Below, piece by piece: positions 26,089-34,554 of a stretch of 36,664 nt of DNA (position 1 is its first letter; each line of letters begins with the position of its first letter). The DNA is from a bacterium (lineage in GTDB: Bacteria; UBP14; UBA6098; B30-G16). The stretch lies in assembly GCA_021161555.1 (NCBI GenBank), contig JAGHAI010000102.1:1-36664 (forward strand), in the 5' to 3' direction. Made by a program: the position numbers and the translations under genes. The notes below the pieces were generated by a model that did no database searches, was not told where the DNA came from, and was given only the letters and a program-made list of their open reading frames with translations.

Positions 26089-26159
26089 CCGAAAATCACT
26101 TGCGTGTGATTAACAATATGCCAAAATCGAACTATTAGCAGAATTGTCTTTTTTTAAGG

Positions 26160-26187
26160 TTGACTTATATTAGAAAATAAATATTTT
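26160..26187 (+). promoter_or_regulatory. Candidate promoter of the giant repeat-protein gene
   Basis: TTGACT (26160-26165) is followed after 16 bp by TATTTT (26182-26187), in a very AT-rich stretch about 40 bp before the start codon. The -35 matches 5 of 6 and the -10 4 of 6 consensus positions. Confidence 0.4.
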
Positions 26188-26224
26188 TAAAAAAGATTAT
26201 AACATCGTTCTTGGAGGGGATTTT

Positions 26225-29200
26225 ATGAAATTGCGAAGAATTATTTTTGGGATTTTTCTCTTTTCCGCGGTTTTTTCATTCGGTCTTCCGAGTGATAAAC
26301 TTGTCGGTCCTGTCGATTTGAAGATGCCCAAGATATTGGATTCCAGTTCTGGTAATCATCTCAAGATGTATGTTGTTGATGAGAGTTATCGTCGTCCGCC
26401 GACGATGGCTGAGATGATTTACAAAAACTGGAGAAGGGGCATTCTTAAATCACCCAGGCCCCTGCCGAGACAGTTGCCACAGGGATTGGAAAAATTTTAT
26501 GGTCCTCTTCCTGTTTCGCTTCCGAGTTCCATTGTGAACGGAGTTTCTGAAAAATCGGGCGGTTTTGAAAGGGTAATGGCGACTTCTGAAATGCTTGCCT
26601 ACGGTGGATTTGATGCTTCTGACCATCTCGTTTCGATACCTTCTACAAATCCGCAGAGACAGCCTTCCGTTGCAACGGATAGTTTTGGTGTCATCTATGC
26701 TGTCTGGGGCGAGGCGCTCGATGCAAATACCAATGCCATTATGTTTTCAAAGTCCACTGACGGCGGAAATACCTGGTCAACTGCGGTGGTTGTTGATAAT
26801 GTGGGAACGAATTTTATGCCTCGAATTGCCGTTCATTCGGGAACGAGTCCGTCCAACACAAGAGTTCATGTGGCGTATAATTACATAGAAATGCACATAT
26901 ACGATATTTACGACACAAGCGGAACTTATCTCGGTCAGGATACCACTTACGAAGGCGATGTCTATTATTCTCGTTCGAACAACGGCGGTGGGTCATTCTC
27001 GACATATTATGCCATAGCGAACAGCGATATTGACCTGATTATTATGCATTTCAATTATGATGAGGGCGGCGCAGATGTAACTGTGGATGAAAATAATGAT
27101 GTTGCGGTTGCTTATTATTCTCAAGCCGACGAAGGGCATCTCATCAGTATAGGGCTTTTGATAGTTTACATTATTTTGTATGGCGGACTTCCGCCTTTCT
27201 GGTTCGATTATACCTGGTACACTGTGTGTTATCGCGGCTCTCACAATGGCGGCGGTTCCTTTGAAGGCGAAGTGGAAGTGGTCAACGATTGGTTCGTCGA
27301 TAGGTGGAATCCTGGTATTGATGTGTATGGCTCGGGGACAGGCGCAGAACTTCACTGCACATATTCCGAAGCAGGATTTTTATCTCTGGCTTCTGCGAGT
27401 GCTTCCTATAAGAAAATAACTGACCCATTTTATAGCCCGTCTGTTGGAAGTGAAGTGTATGTCGCCGATGGATACACTTATGCGGGAAACACAAAAGTTG
27501 CCAGCGATGGAAATCCTTATGTTGCTATAACAGATGACTTTTCCTGGACAGATTACGATATTTATTTCACCCGCTCCACCGATGGAGGTGCATCTTTTCT
27601 CGACCCGATTGCAGTGGATATTGGTCTTTATGATTCCTACGAAGCTCGTCTGTGGCTCGACCTTGCCGACAATCCTTTCCTTGCCTGGACAGATGAAAGA
27701 GAAGGAAACTATGATATTTATTGTGTCTGGTCGGAAGACGCTGGCTCCACATTCAGGTCGGACTTTCACAAGGTCAATCACGACCCCTGGAACGACGACC
27801 AGTACTGGCCTGATTTATCTATGTTTTTACCCGATTCAATTCGTCGGCTCGATGTGGTCTGGTGGGACACATATTCCGACCCCGATGGAGATATAAAATA
27901 TAATGGCGCTACCTGGTGGCGAACGAATGTGGTCATTCAGATTCACGATACACTGGCAAATCCAATGGGGGGAACAGTTACAATAGATTACACTTCCTTT
28001 GGGGTGGATATCCATCGTGAATTGAATGAAGGAACCTGGATAATCTATCACGACCCATATACATCGATTACGGTGGATGGTATTTCGAGCGGTTCCGATG
28101 CTTCGGAGCGCTGGGTTCTCAACGATGATGGACACGATACCACATACACGCCCACAGGTCCTGGTGAAACGATTACGCTTACATATTTTGACCAGTATTA
28201 CACCACCTTTACGGTGACGAAGGGAAATCCGCCAGCTTGCACTCACACGCCGCCGACGGGAATCCCATTTACATATATGTTCTTTGCTGGTGTTCAGGTT
28301 GCCAATACAGATTACACTCATTGGGCTGATGTCCACGGGGAATATCAATATACGCCGAGTTATCCGCCTGGTGCGACGACGGAGCGGTGGCACACTCCCG
28401 AACCGACGGGATATGTTATGAGCCCCACTATTGCACCTACATATTATCATCAGTGGCAGGCTGACTTCCGCAATCCCAACAAGATGAACCCAAGCACGGG
28501 CGAATGCGCCTGCACACACACCGTTCCCACTTTTTCGCTCGTGCAGAGATATGAGGACGGAGAAAATCTCGGTGGCGCAAGTGGTTCATCCTTCTGGACG
28601 GACTGCGGTAGCATTTACGAATATGAAAATCCAAAGATGATTACTTCACAACAGAGGTGGTTAATTACAAGCGGGGCATCTGATGTGGTCGATGGCACCG
28701 GTCCTTATGCGCCCGATGTCTATCACCAGTGGATGCCGAGCATTGTTCTGGTTGGTCCCGAGTGCCCTGGCAATACGACCTGCAGTGAAGAATATTGGAA
28801 CGGCGGCATTGAATATTATGATGTGGATTTGTGCGGCACATATCAACCCTGGGTCGACTGTGCATCGCGGTTGAAGATGTGTGATTTCACCACTCTCGGC
28901 TGGGTTGCCAGAGACCCCACTGAATTTCCCTGTGTGGTTTCGGCATTTATGGCATCGATTAGATATGGAAATGTCGTCGCGGTGACGCTTCGCAACGATT
29001 TCGGATATGGTTTCATCGTCGCGGATGGCGATACATTTTCGTCCCCTTATGTCGCTGGTTGGGCGCCGAGCACCGACCATATTATTACCGCAGTTACTCC
29101 ACAGGTGTTCGGCGATACGAGATATGTGTGGGACCACTGGGATGATGGCGGCGCGGAATCTCATATGGTAACTGTTATTTCAGATACTGAATTCGTCGCA

Positions 29201-32200
29201 TACTTCAACAGGCAGTATTTTCTGGAAGTCAATTCTGACCACGACGCGCCCTATGGCGAGGGATGGTATGACGAAGGAGCAACCGCTGATTTTGGCGTGA
29301 ATATGCACGATTCCACAGGCGGGATAAGATATACTTTTACGGGATGGATTGGAACTGGTGCTGGTAGTTATACGGGAACGGATACGGCGCACACCGTCAC
29401 GATGAACAATGGCATTATAGAGGAAGCGACCTGGACTGTTGAATATAAATTGACCCTTGATTATACAGGAACGGACACTATGGTTCCTGCGCAATCTGGC
29501 GATGGATGGTATAGCGCTGCCGCGATGGCGTCAATTTCGACTGATTCCATAGTCGGCGATGAGGGAACTGATGATGATTCTCTTCGCTGGCTTTTCGACC
29601 ATTGGGAAAGTTCCCCTGCTGGAGCGACGATTGGCTGTCCCACCTGCGCGAACACATCGGTATTTATGGACCAGCCATACACGATGACAGCCGTATATGT
29701 TAGGCAATATCGTTTCTGGGTATATAATGACACTTCTGAAGCGACCTTTGGCAGTCCGAATCCGCCTGTGGGTGCGCACTGGTACACAGAAGGGGATAGT
29801 GTGGTCGCGAGTGTTGTGTCGCCTACTTCGGGTATGTATTGCACAGGATATACTGGCACAGGTTCGCTTTCCGATGGAACGAGTGATACTGCCGAATTTG
29901 TCATAAATGAGCCTTCTTCTGTGGAATGGCATTGGGGGGCACAATATGCTCTTGTTATTCACGCTGTTCTGGATGGTGTTTCTGGATATTCTGACTGGCT
30001 TCTTGGAGCTTGCGGGGCATCCCCGCCTGCCGGAACCACCTGGGTTATTCCTGGCAGTGATACCACTGTTCTTCTTGCAAATACAATTGTTCCCCTTGGT
30101 GGAACGATGAGGGATACCTGTTATATGTGGAGCGCTGAAGGTGCGCCCTGTTCTCCTGCCGATACCTGTTCAGGAACAGGAGATTCCGTTACCTTCACGA
30201 TGACGACAAATACTGTGTGGATCTGGCATTTCAAACAGCAATTTAAGTTCGATGTTCAATGCACAGTTGAGACAGCGGGAACGGGCTGTGGATACGATAC
30301 ACCTGACCCTGCTTATGGCACATATTGGATGGATAACGGTGCCACAATCACGGCAACGATTGATGCTTTTGATGGTGATTATGTCTGTGTGGGATATTTT
30401 TATGGCACTGCGCCTGCCTTCTCATCGGGATGGGGAACGAGCTGGACGCACACATTTACAGGACCGATTACTCTTGTCTGGCGCTGGCTGAATCGTGCCG
30501 ATGCTGAAAGTGTCCGTGTTGTGTCCGAACACGGAGAATGGGGATGTGTTCCGCCTGTCGGGTGGAACTTCTTCCCGCGAGGCGCTGTCGTTGACCTGTG
30601 GACGACATTATATGATGTCCCCGACAGCACCGAAGGAATTCGTTATCACTGCACAGGATGGACTGGAACGGGATGTATCCCTTCGTCCGGGACAGGCAAT
30701 GTGTGTTCTGGCGTCGCCATCAATGATTCGGGAACTATCGTGTGGAACTGGCAGCAGGAAAATCGCCTGCGAATATTCAGCGATTTCGATTCGCCATATC
30801 CCGATACAGGAGAATACTGGTTCACTGCGGGAATGAGTCTTCCCTGCTCGATTGCCAGCACAATAGATACGACGGATACCGGGACTTCCGTGTATTGCAC
30901 GGGCTGGCATCCCGATTTCTTCAACGGCGATACCTGTTTAACCTTCCCGCCTTATGATACAACAGATTACAATTTCACTCTGACGCTGAATTGCCCTGTG
31001 GACATCACCTGGAAGTGGAGCGATTATCTTGCGCCGCTCTATGTGTATTCCGACCACGATTCACCGATACCTTCCGATACGAGCTGGTGGATTCCTGGGA
31101 CTGACATCACCGCTTTCGTGACATCTTCTCCTGCTGATTGGGATACAGCTTATGGCGAGCGATGGATTTGCACCGGCTGGACTGGAACGGGAGATGTTCC
31201 CGCTTCGGGGACGGATATTGCGGTTTCCTTTACAATATACGATACTTCTTCGATTACCTGGCACTGGCAGCAGCAGTTCAGGCTGCACATCACGACGAAC
31301 AATTATCCTACTGTCTGGGGAGTGCCTTATCCCGATGTCGGCGACCACTGGTATGATGCCGGCGATTCTGTGTATTGCTTTACTCATCCCGTTGACATTG
31401 ATGGAACTGATACCGTATATTGCACTGGCATTCACGGGACAGGCTGTGTTCCTTCGGATTATCCGATGGCGGAAATCTGGCTGGAAATAAGTGAGCCTGG
31501 CACTCTGGAATGGCAGTGGCATCACGGGGATAGTATTGCCGCACTGTATGTGATTTCGGAACTCGACGACCCGTTCCCCTATGGAATTTCGTATTGGCTG
31601 ATTGGTGATACTGTGGATGCAACCGTTGACGATTCGGTATGTTACGAAGGCGAATGGGTTCACTGCATCGGCTGGACGGGAACGGGAGATTCCCTGCCTG
31701 CGATTGGTGATTCGACGCACATAGTGTTCACAATCTGGAATACCTGCACTCTGGAATGGGACTGGTCAACGGTAAAGCGTTTCACCGTTGTAAATCCTGG
31801 TGGACACGATACTCCACATCCGCCAGAGGGCGATTATCTGTATCCCACGGGCAGTTATGTTTCGGGCTATGTCGAATCTCCTGTTGTCGTAGAGGGTGCA
31901 GATACATATTATTGTGTGGGATATTACGGCACAGGCGACCTCGATTCTGTGTCTCCGCAGGTAGATTTTGACTTCACGATAACGCAGAATTCGTCAATCA
32001 CCTGGCGCTGGACTGACGAAGCATACCGTCTTGATGTGTATTCCGGCTATGGCAGTCCCCATCCCTATGGGACGACTTACTGGATACCGGGAAGCGATGT
32101 CCACGCCACAGTCGATGAAAATGTCACGCTCGCCGATGGAGTGCGCGCACACTGCATCGGCTGGGTGGGAACTGGTTCCGTGCCTTCGTCGGGGACGACC

Positions 32201-34435
32201 AATTCAGTTGACTTTGTAATAAGCGAAAATTCGTCCATCACCTGGCTCTGGGAAATTCAATACAGGTTTACAATAAGCGGTTGGCCCTCTGAATACGATT
32301 CGCCAACGCCAGATTACGGTGAATACTGGTATGCTGGCAGCACAGATGTCTCCGGTATGATTACGGAAAACCCTGTATATGTTGGTTCGCCGGATGATTC
32401 TATGTATTGTATTGGCTACATCGGCACGGGAGACCTGCCCGACACGAGCCATCAGACCGATTTTGACTTTACGATAACACAGCCCACGAGCATTACCTGG
32501 TTGTGGTATCCTGCGGATACCGTCGTGAGACTTATAGTTCACTGCCCTTATGATAATCCGATGCCTTACGGAACAACATATTGGCTCATAGACCAGTATG
32601 TTGTGGCGACGGTCGATTCTGTTGCCTATGAAGCGGATTCCACCACAAGACACGACCTCGTTGGTTTTGAAATCGCCGGTGCCATAGATTCGCTCGATTC
32701 GTCTGGTGTGAATATGGTCGTGTTCCAGATTGATACAAATACAGATTTGTGGTGGCTGTGGGACGAACAATATTACATTACGCTGGAGTATGAGGGGCTT
32801 CCAGGTTCTCCTGGTGAATTTGTCCCCGTTCAGATTGGCGAAGGATGGTATAGTGCGGGTGATACTGCCTGGATTGAGACGGAATCCCCTGTGGATTGCG
32901 GAAGTTATGGATATTATGGTTTCTACTTATGGACTTATGAACCTCACGATTCTGGCGTTGTGGCAGATACGCTGATGGCGGAAACTTATGTCATCGTCAA
33001 TGATAATTATACACTGACGGCGCATTATTCTCCTGCTTATCAGGTTGTCGTGAGCAAGGACCCCACAAGCGACAACTTTGGCTGGATTTTGATAGACAGC
33101 GAATACTACGACAGTGTTGCCTCCATCGTTGATTGGTGGGGTGGTGGAAGTTATCATTACATTGGTGTTCCTTATATTGATAGCGCCGCCTGGGGTGAGA
33201 GATATACATTTGAATATTGGTCTGACGGCGGGGATACAGTGCATATGGTTGGTCCAATAATAAGTGATACTTCCTTTACTGCGTATTACACGAGACAAAT
33301 AATGGCTGTTTTTGCGAAGAATCCTATTCACGAAACGGGCTGGCTCATTGTGGATAGTGTTTTCTACTGGGACAGCAATTATGTTTACGGCACGCTCACA
33401 TCGGTGTGGCATTGCGATACATTTGGCGACCCATCTTCGCCTGATTCGATTGTCTGCGATTCTATTGTTGTTTGTGCCGACAGCGCCACAACTGGATGCA
33501 GTCGTGCGCTGGTTCTGTGGTGGACACCAGGTGAAGTGCACTATATGGAGGCAAGTGTTGCAGATTCCTGCGTTGGAGAATGCGACACGGCGAGGTTCTT
33601 CTTCGACCATTGGTCAGATGGCGGTGACACTGCTCACTGGACCGATACAATCAATACTCCTGCTGCATTTACTGCGTTCTATGATTCGAGAATAAGGGTC
33701 AGGCTTTTCAAAAATCCGCCCGAACCCTATGGATACTTTATGATGAACGGGGAATATGTGTATGGAGTTTCGCAGTGCGATTTCTGGAGTCGTCCTGATA
33801 CTGTTGCGAACATCGGAGTTTCGGAATTTGATATATACGACGATACTCTCGGGTATGAAGGCGATACTGTGTATATATTCAGTAGTTGGAGCGATGGCGG
33901 TGCGATTATTCACGACATTGGTCCAATTACAGGTCCTGTGGAACGAACAGCCAATTACGATGTATTTCAGGCGAATTTAAGCATAACTCTTACGCCTTCG
34001 ATGCCTTCGGAATGGAATCTTGATACGCTTTCGCAGGGTGAAACGAAGGATATGTCGCCTGTCGATTCCATCAAGGTGGTCAATATAGGAAATGTGCCGT
34101 GCGACCTTGGTCTGTATGTCCAATCTGTTTCTCCTGTGGGATGGACGCCTTCGTATTATAGTGGACACGACAAGTTTACCCTGCTTGCAGAGTTTAACGA
34201 TGAAGTATATCCACCTGTCACATTTTCTCCCATACGGGATTATGTGAAATCAACCATCACCTGGGCGGATGAGGAAATCTTTGGTCCTGGTGGAGTTAAT
34301 TTGCTTCCGCCTCCATATACTGCTCCCGACTGTGAAGAACATATCTGGCTCAAGTTTATCGCACCGTCCTATACGACTGTGTTCACCGAGGTGAGAATTG
34401 TTCTTCAGGTTAAGGCGAAATATCATATGCCATAA
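26225..34435 (+). CDS. Giant secreted BNR/InlB-B-like repeat protein (2736 aa)
   Basis: This is a very large exported protein with a signal peptide (MKLRRIIFGIFLFSAVFSFG). Residues about 120-555 contain Asp-box (BNR) motifs such as STDGGNTW, SNNGGGSF, SHNGGGSF, STDGGASF and SEDAGSTF, which form a sialidase-like beta propeller; no sialidase active-site arginine motif was recognised. Residues about 560-915 hold longer beta-rich modules ending in YHQW. About 19 divergent InlB-B-like repeats follow to residue 2580, then a final beta-sandwich. About 50 cysteines are scattered through the protein. There is no T9SS sorting domain, LPXTG motif or autotransporter barrel, so its secretion route is unclear. 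GGAGGGG precedes the ATG. It is probably a surface or extracellular adhesin, filament or matrix protein; that is inference. Confidence 0.85.
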   Translation: MKLRRIIFGIFLFSAVFSFGLPSDKLVGPVDLKMPKILDSSSGNHLKMYVVDESYRRPPTMAEMIYKNWRRGILKSPRPLPRQLPQGLEKFYGPLPVSLPSSIVNGVSEKSGGFERVMATSEMLAYGGFDASDHLVSIPSTNPQRQPSVATDSFGVIYAVWGEALDANTNAIMFSKSTDGGNTWSTAVVVDNVGTNFMPRIAVHSGTSPSNTRVHVAYNYIEMHIYDIYDTSGTYLGQDTTYEGDVYYSRSNNGGGSFSTYYAIANSDIDLIIMHFNYDEGGADVTVDENNDVAVAYYSQADEGHLISIGLLIVYIILYGGLPPFWFDYTWYTVCYRGSHNGGGSFEGEVEVVNDWFVDRWNPGIDVYGSGTGAELHCTYSEAGFLSLASASASYKKITDPFYSPSVGSEVYVADGYTYAGNTKVASDGNPYVAITDDFSWTDYDIYFTRSTDGGASFLDPIAVDIGLYDSYEARLWLDLADNPFLAWTDEREGNYDIYCVWSEDAGSTFRSDFHKVNHDPWNDDQYWPDLSMFLPDSIRRLDVVWWDTYSDPDGDIKYNGATWWRTNVVIQIHDTLANPMGGTVTIDYTSFGVDIHRELNEGTWIIYHDPYTSITVDGISSGSDASERWVLNDDGHDTTYTPTGPGETITLTYFDQYYTTFTVTKGNPPACTHTPPTGIPFTYMFFAGVQVANTDYTHWADVHGEYQYTPSYPPGATTERWHTPEPTGYVMSPTIAPTYYHQWQADFRNPNKMNPSTGECACTHTVPTFSLVQRYEDGENLGGASGSSFWTDCGSIYEYENPKMITSQQRWLITSGASDVVDGTGPYAPDVYHQWMPSIVLVGPECPGNTTCSEEYWNGGIEYYDVDLCGTYQPWVDCASRLKMCDFTTLGWVARDPTEFPCVVSAFMASIRYGNVVAVTLRNDFGYGFIVADGDTFSSPYVAGWAPSTDHIITAVTPQVFGDTRYVWDHWDDGGAESHMVTVISDTEFVAYFNRQYFLEVNSDHDAPYGEGWYDEGATADFGVNMHDSTGGIRYTFTGWIGTGAGSYTGTDTAHTVTMNNGIIEEATWTVEYKLTLDYTGTDTMVPAQSGDGWYSAAAMASISTDSIVGDEGTDDDSLRWLFDHWESSPAGATIGCPTCANTSVFMDQPYTMTAVYVRQYRFWVYNDTSEATFGSPNPPVGAHWYTEGDSVVASVVSPTSGMYCTGYTGTGSLSDGTSDTAEFVINEPSSVEWHWGAQYALVIHAVLDGVSGYSDWLLGACGASPPAGTTWVIPGSDTTVLLANTIVPLGGTMRDTCYMWSAEGAPCSPADTCSGTGDSVTFTMTTNTVWIWHFKQQFKFDVQCTVETAGTGCGYDTPDPAYGTYWMDNGATITATIDAFDGDYVCVGYFYGTAPAFSSGWGTSWTHTFTGPITLVWRWLNRADAESVRVVSEHGEWGCVPPVGWNFFPRGAVVDLWTTLYDVPDSTEGIRYHCTGWTGTGCIPSSGTGNVCSGVAINDSGTIVWNWQQENRLRIFSDFDSPYPDTGEYWFTAGMSLPCSIASTIDTTDTGTSVYCTGWHPDFFNGDTCLTFPPYDTTDYNFTLTLNCPVDITWKWSDYLAPLYVYSDHDSPIPSDTSWWIPGTDITAFVTSSPADWDTAYGERWICTGWTGTGDVPASGTDIAVSFTIYDTSSITWHWQQQFRLHITTNNYPTVWGVPYPDVGDHWYDAGDSVYCFTHPVDIDGTDTVYCTGIHGTGCVPSDYPMAEIWLEISEPGTLEWQWHHGDSIAALYVISELDDPFPYGISYWLIGDTVDATVDDSVCYEGEWVHCIGWTGTGDSLPAIGDSTHIVFTIWNTCTLEWDWSTVKRFTVVNPGGHDTPHPPEGDYLYPTGSYVSGYVESPVVVEGADTYYCVGYYGTGDLDSVSPQVDFDFTITQNSSITWRWTDEAYRLDVYSGYGSPHPYGTTYWIPGSDVHATVDENVTLADGVRAHCIGWVGTGSVPSSGTTNSVDFVISENSSITWLWEIQYRFTISGWPSEYDSPTPDYGEYWYAGSTDVSGMITENPVYVGSPDDSMYCIGYIGTGDLPDTSHQTDFDFTITQPTSITWLWYPADTVVRLIVHCPYDNPMPYGTTYWLIDQYVVATVDSVAYEADSTTRHDLVGFEIAGAIDSLDSSGVNMVVFQIDTNTDLWWLWDEQYYITLEYEGLPGSPGEFVPVQIGEGWYSAGDTAWIETESPVDCGSYGYYGFYLWTYEPHDSGVVADTLMAETYVIVNDNYTLTAHYSPAYQVVVSKDPTSDNFGWILIDSEYYDSVASIVDWWGGGSYHYIGVPYIDSAAWGERYTFEYWSDGGDTVHMVGPIISDTSFTAYYTRQIMAVFAKNPIHETGWLIVDSVFYWDSNYVYGTLTSVWHCDTFGDPSSPDSIVCDSIVVCADSATTGCSRALVLWWTPGEVHYMEASVADSCVGECDTARFFFDHWSDGGDTAHWTDTINTPAAFTAFYDSRIRVRLFKNPPEPYGYFMMNGEYVYGVSQCDFWSRPDTVANIGVSEFDIYDDTLGYEGDTVYIFSSWSDGGAIIHDIGPITGPVERTANYDVFQANLSITLTPSMPSEWNLDTLSQGETKDMSPVDSIKVVNIGNVPCDLGLYVQSVSPVGWTPSYYSGHDKFTLLAEFNDEVYPPVTFSPIRDYVKSTITWADEEIFGPGGVNLLPPPYTAPDCEEHIWLKFIAPSYTTVFTEVRIVLQVKAKYHMP
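28970..33967 (+). repeat. About 19 tandem InlB-B-like protein repeats within the giant gene
   Basis: Units begin near 28970, 29218, 29447, 29713, 29951, 30248, 30509, 30767, 31037, 31283, 31544, 31781, 32030, 32267, 32531, 32777, 33044, 33299 and 33692. Spacing is 229-297 nt (76-99 residues), except for one of 393 nt. The core pattern is a short strand, then D-S/T-P-x-P-x-x-G-x-Y-W, then an alternation ending C-x-G-W-T-G-T-G, then S-I-T-W-x-W. The first and last few units use W-S-D-G-G plus T-A-Y/F instead. They resemble the divergent InlB B-repeat (Flg_new_2) class. DNA identity between units is low, so the expansion looks old. Confidence 0.8.
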
Positions 34436-34498
34436 TGAATAGTTTGCTAATGTTGAACTGTCGGGGTGAATAGTTTTTTCAGAACTGATGGTCTGATT

Positions 34499-34525
34499 AA
34501 CGGGGCAATTTAACATTGCCCCGTT
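34499..34525 (+). terminator. Hairpin terminator after the giant gene
   Basis: AACGGGGCAA (34499-34508) pairs with TTGCCCCGTT (34516-34525), a 10-bp stem with a 7-nt loop. The sequence after it is only moderately T-rich. It lies 63 bp past the stop codon and 30 bp before the next gene's start. Confidence 0.65.
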
Positions 34526-34554
34526 GGAGTTGTAATTACATCGGAGAGCAAGAA

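Noticed and set aside
26094-26111. Terminator after the amidotransferase-like gene (AATCAC/GTGATT)
   Set aside because: Only a 6-bp AT-rich stem without an adjacent T run; too weak to call.
26225-27900. Sialidase enzyme activity for the giant protein
   Set aside because: Asp-box motifs are present, but I see no FRIP motif or arginine triad; Asp boxes occur in many non-enzymatic propellers.
27836-28519. Minus-strand 227-aa ORF, and a similar one at 32927-33610
   Set aside because: Both are antisense to the giant repeat gene, lack recognisable domains, and have shadow-like Arg/Ile/His-rich composition.
34436-34476. Direct repeat TGAATAGTTT after the giant gene
   Set aside because: Two copies of a 10-mer in AT-rich DNA, with no other sign of a mobile element or attachment site.
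34516-34554. TTG start at 34516 for the T9SS cargo gene
   Set aside because: It lies in the 3' arm of the terminator hairpin; ATG 34555 has a ribosome binding site and begins a clean signal peptide.
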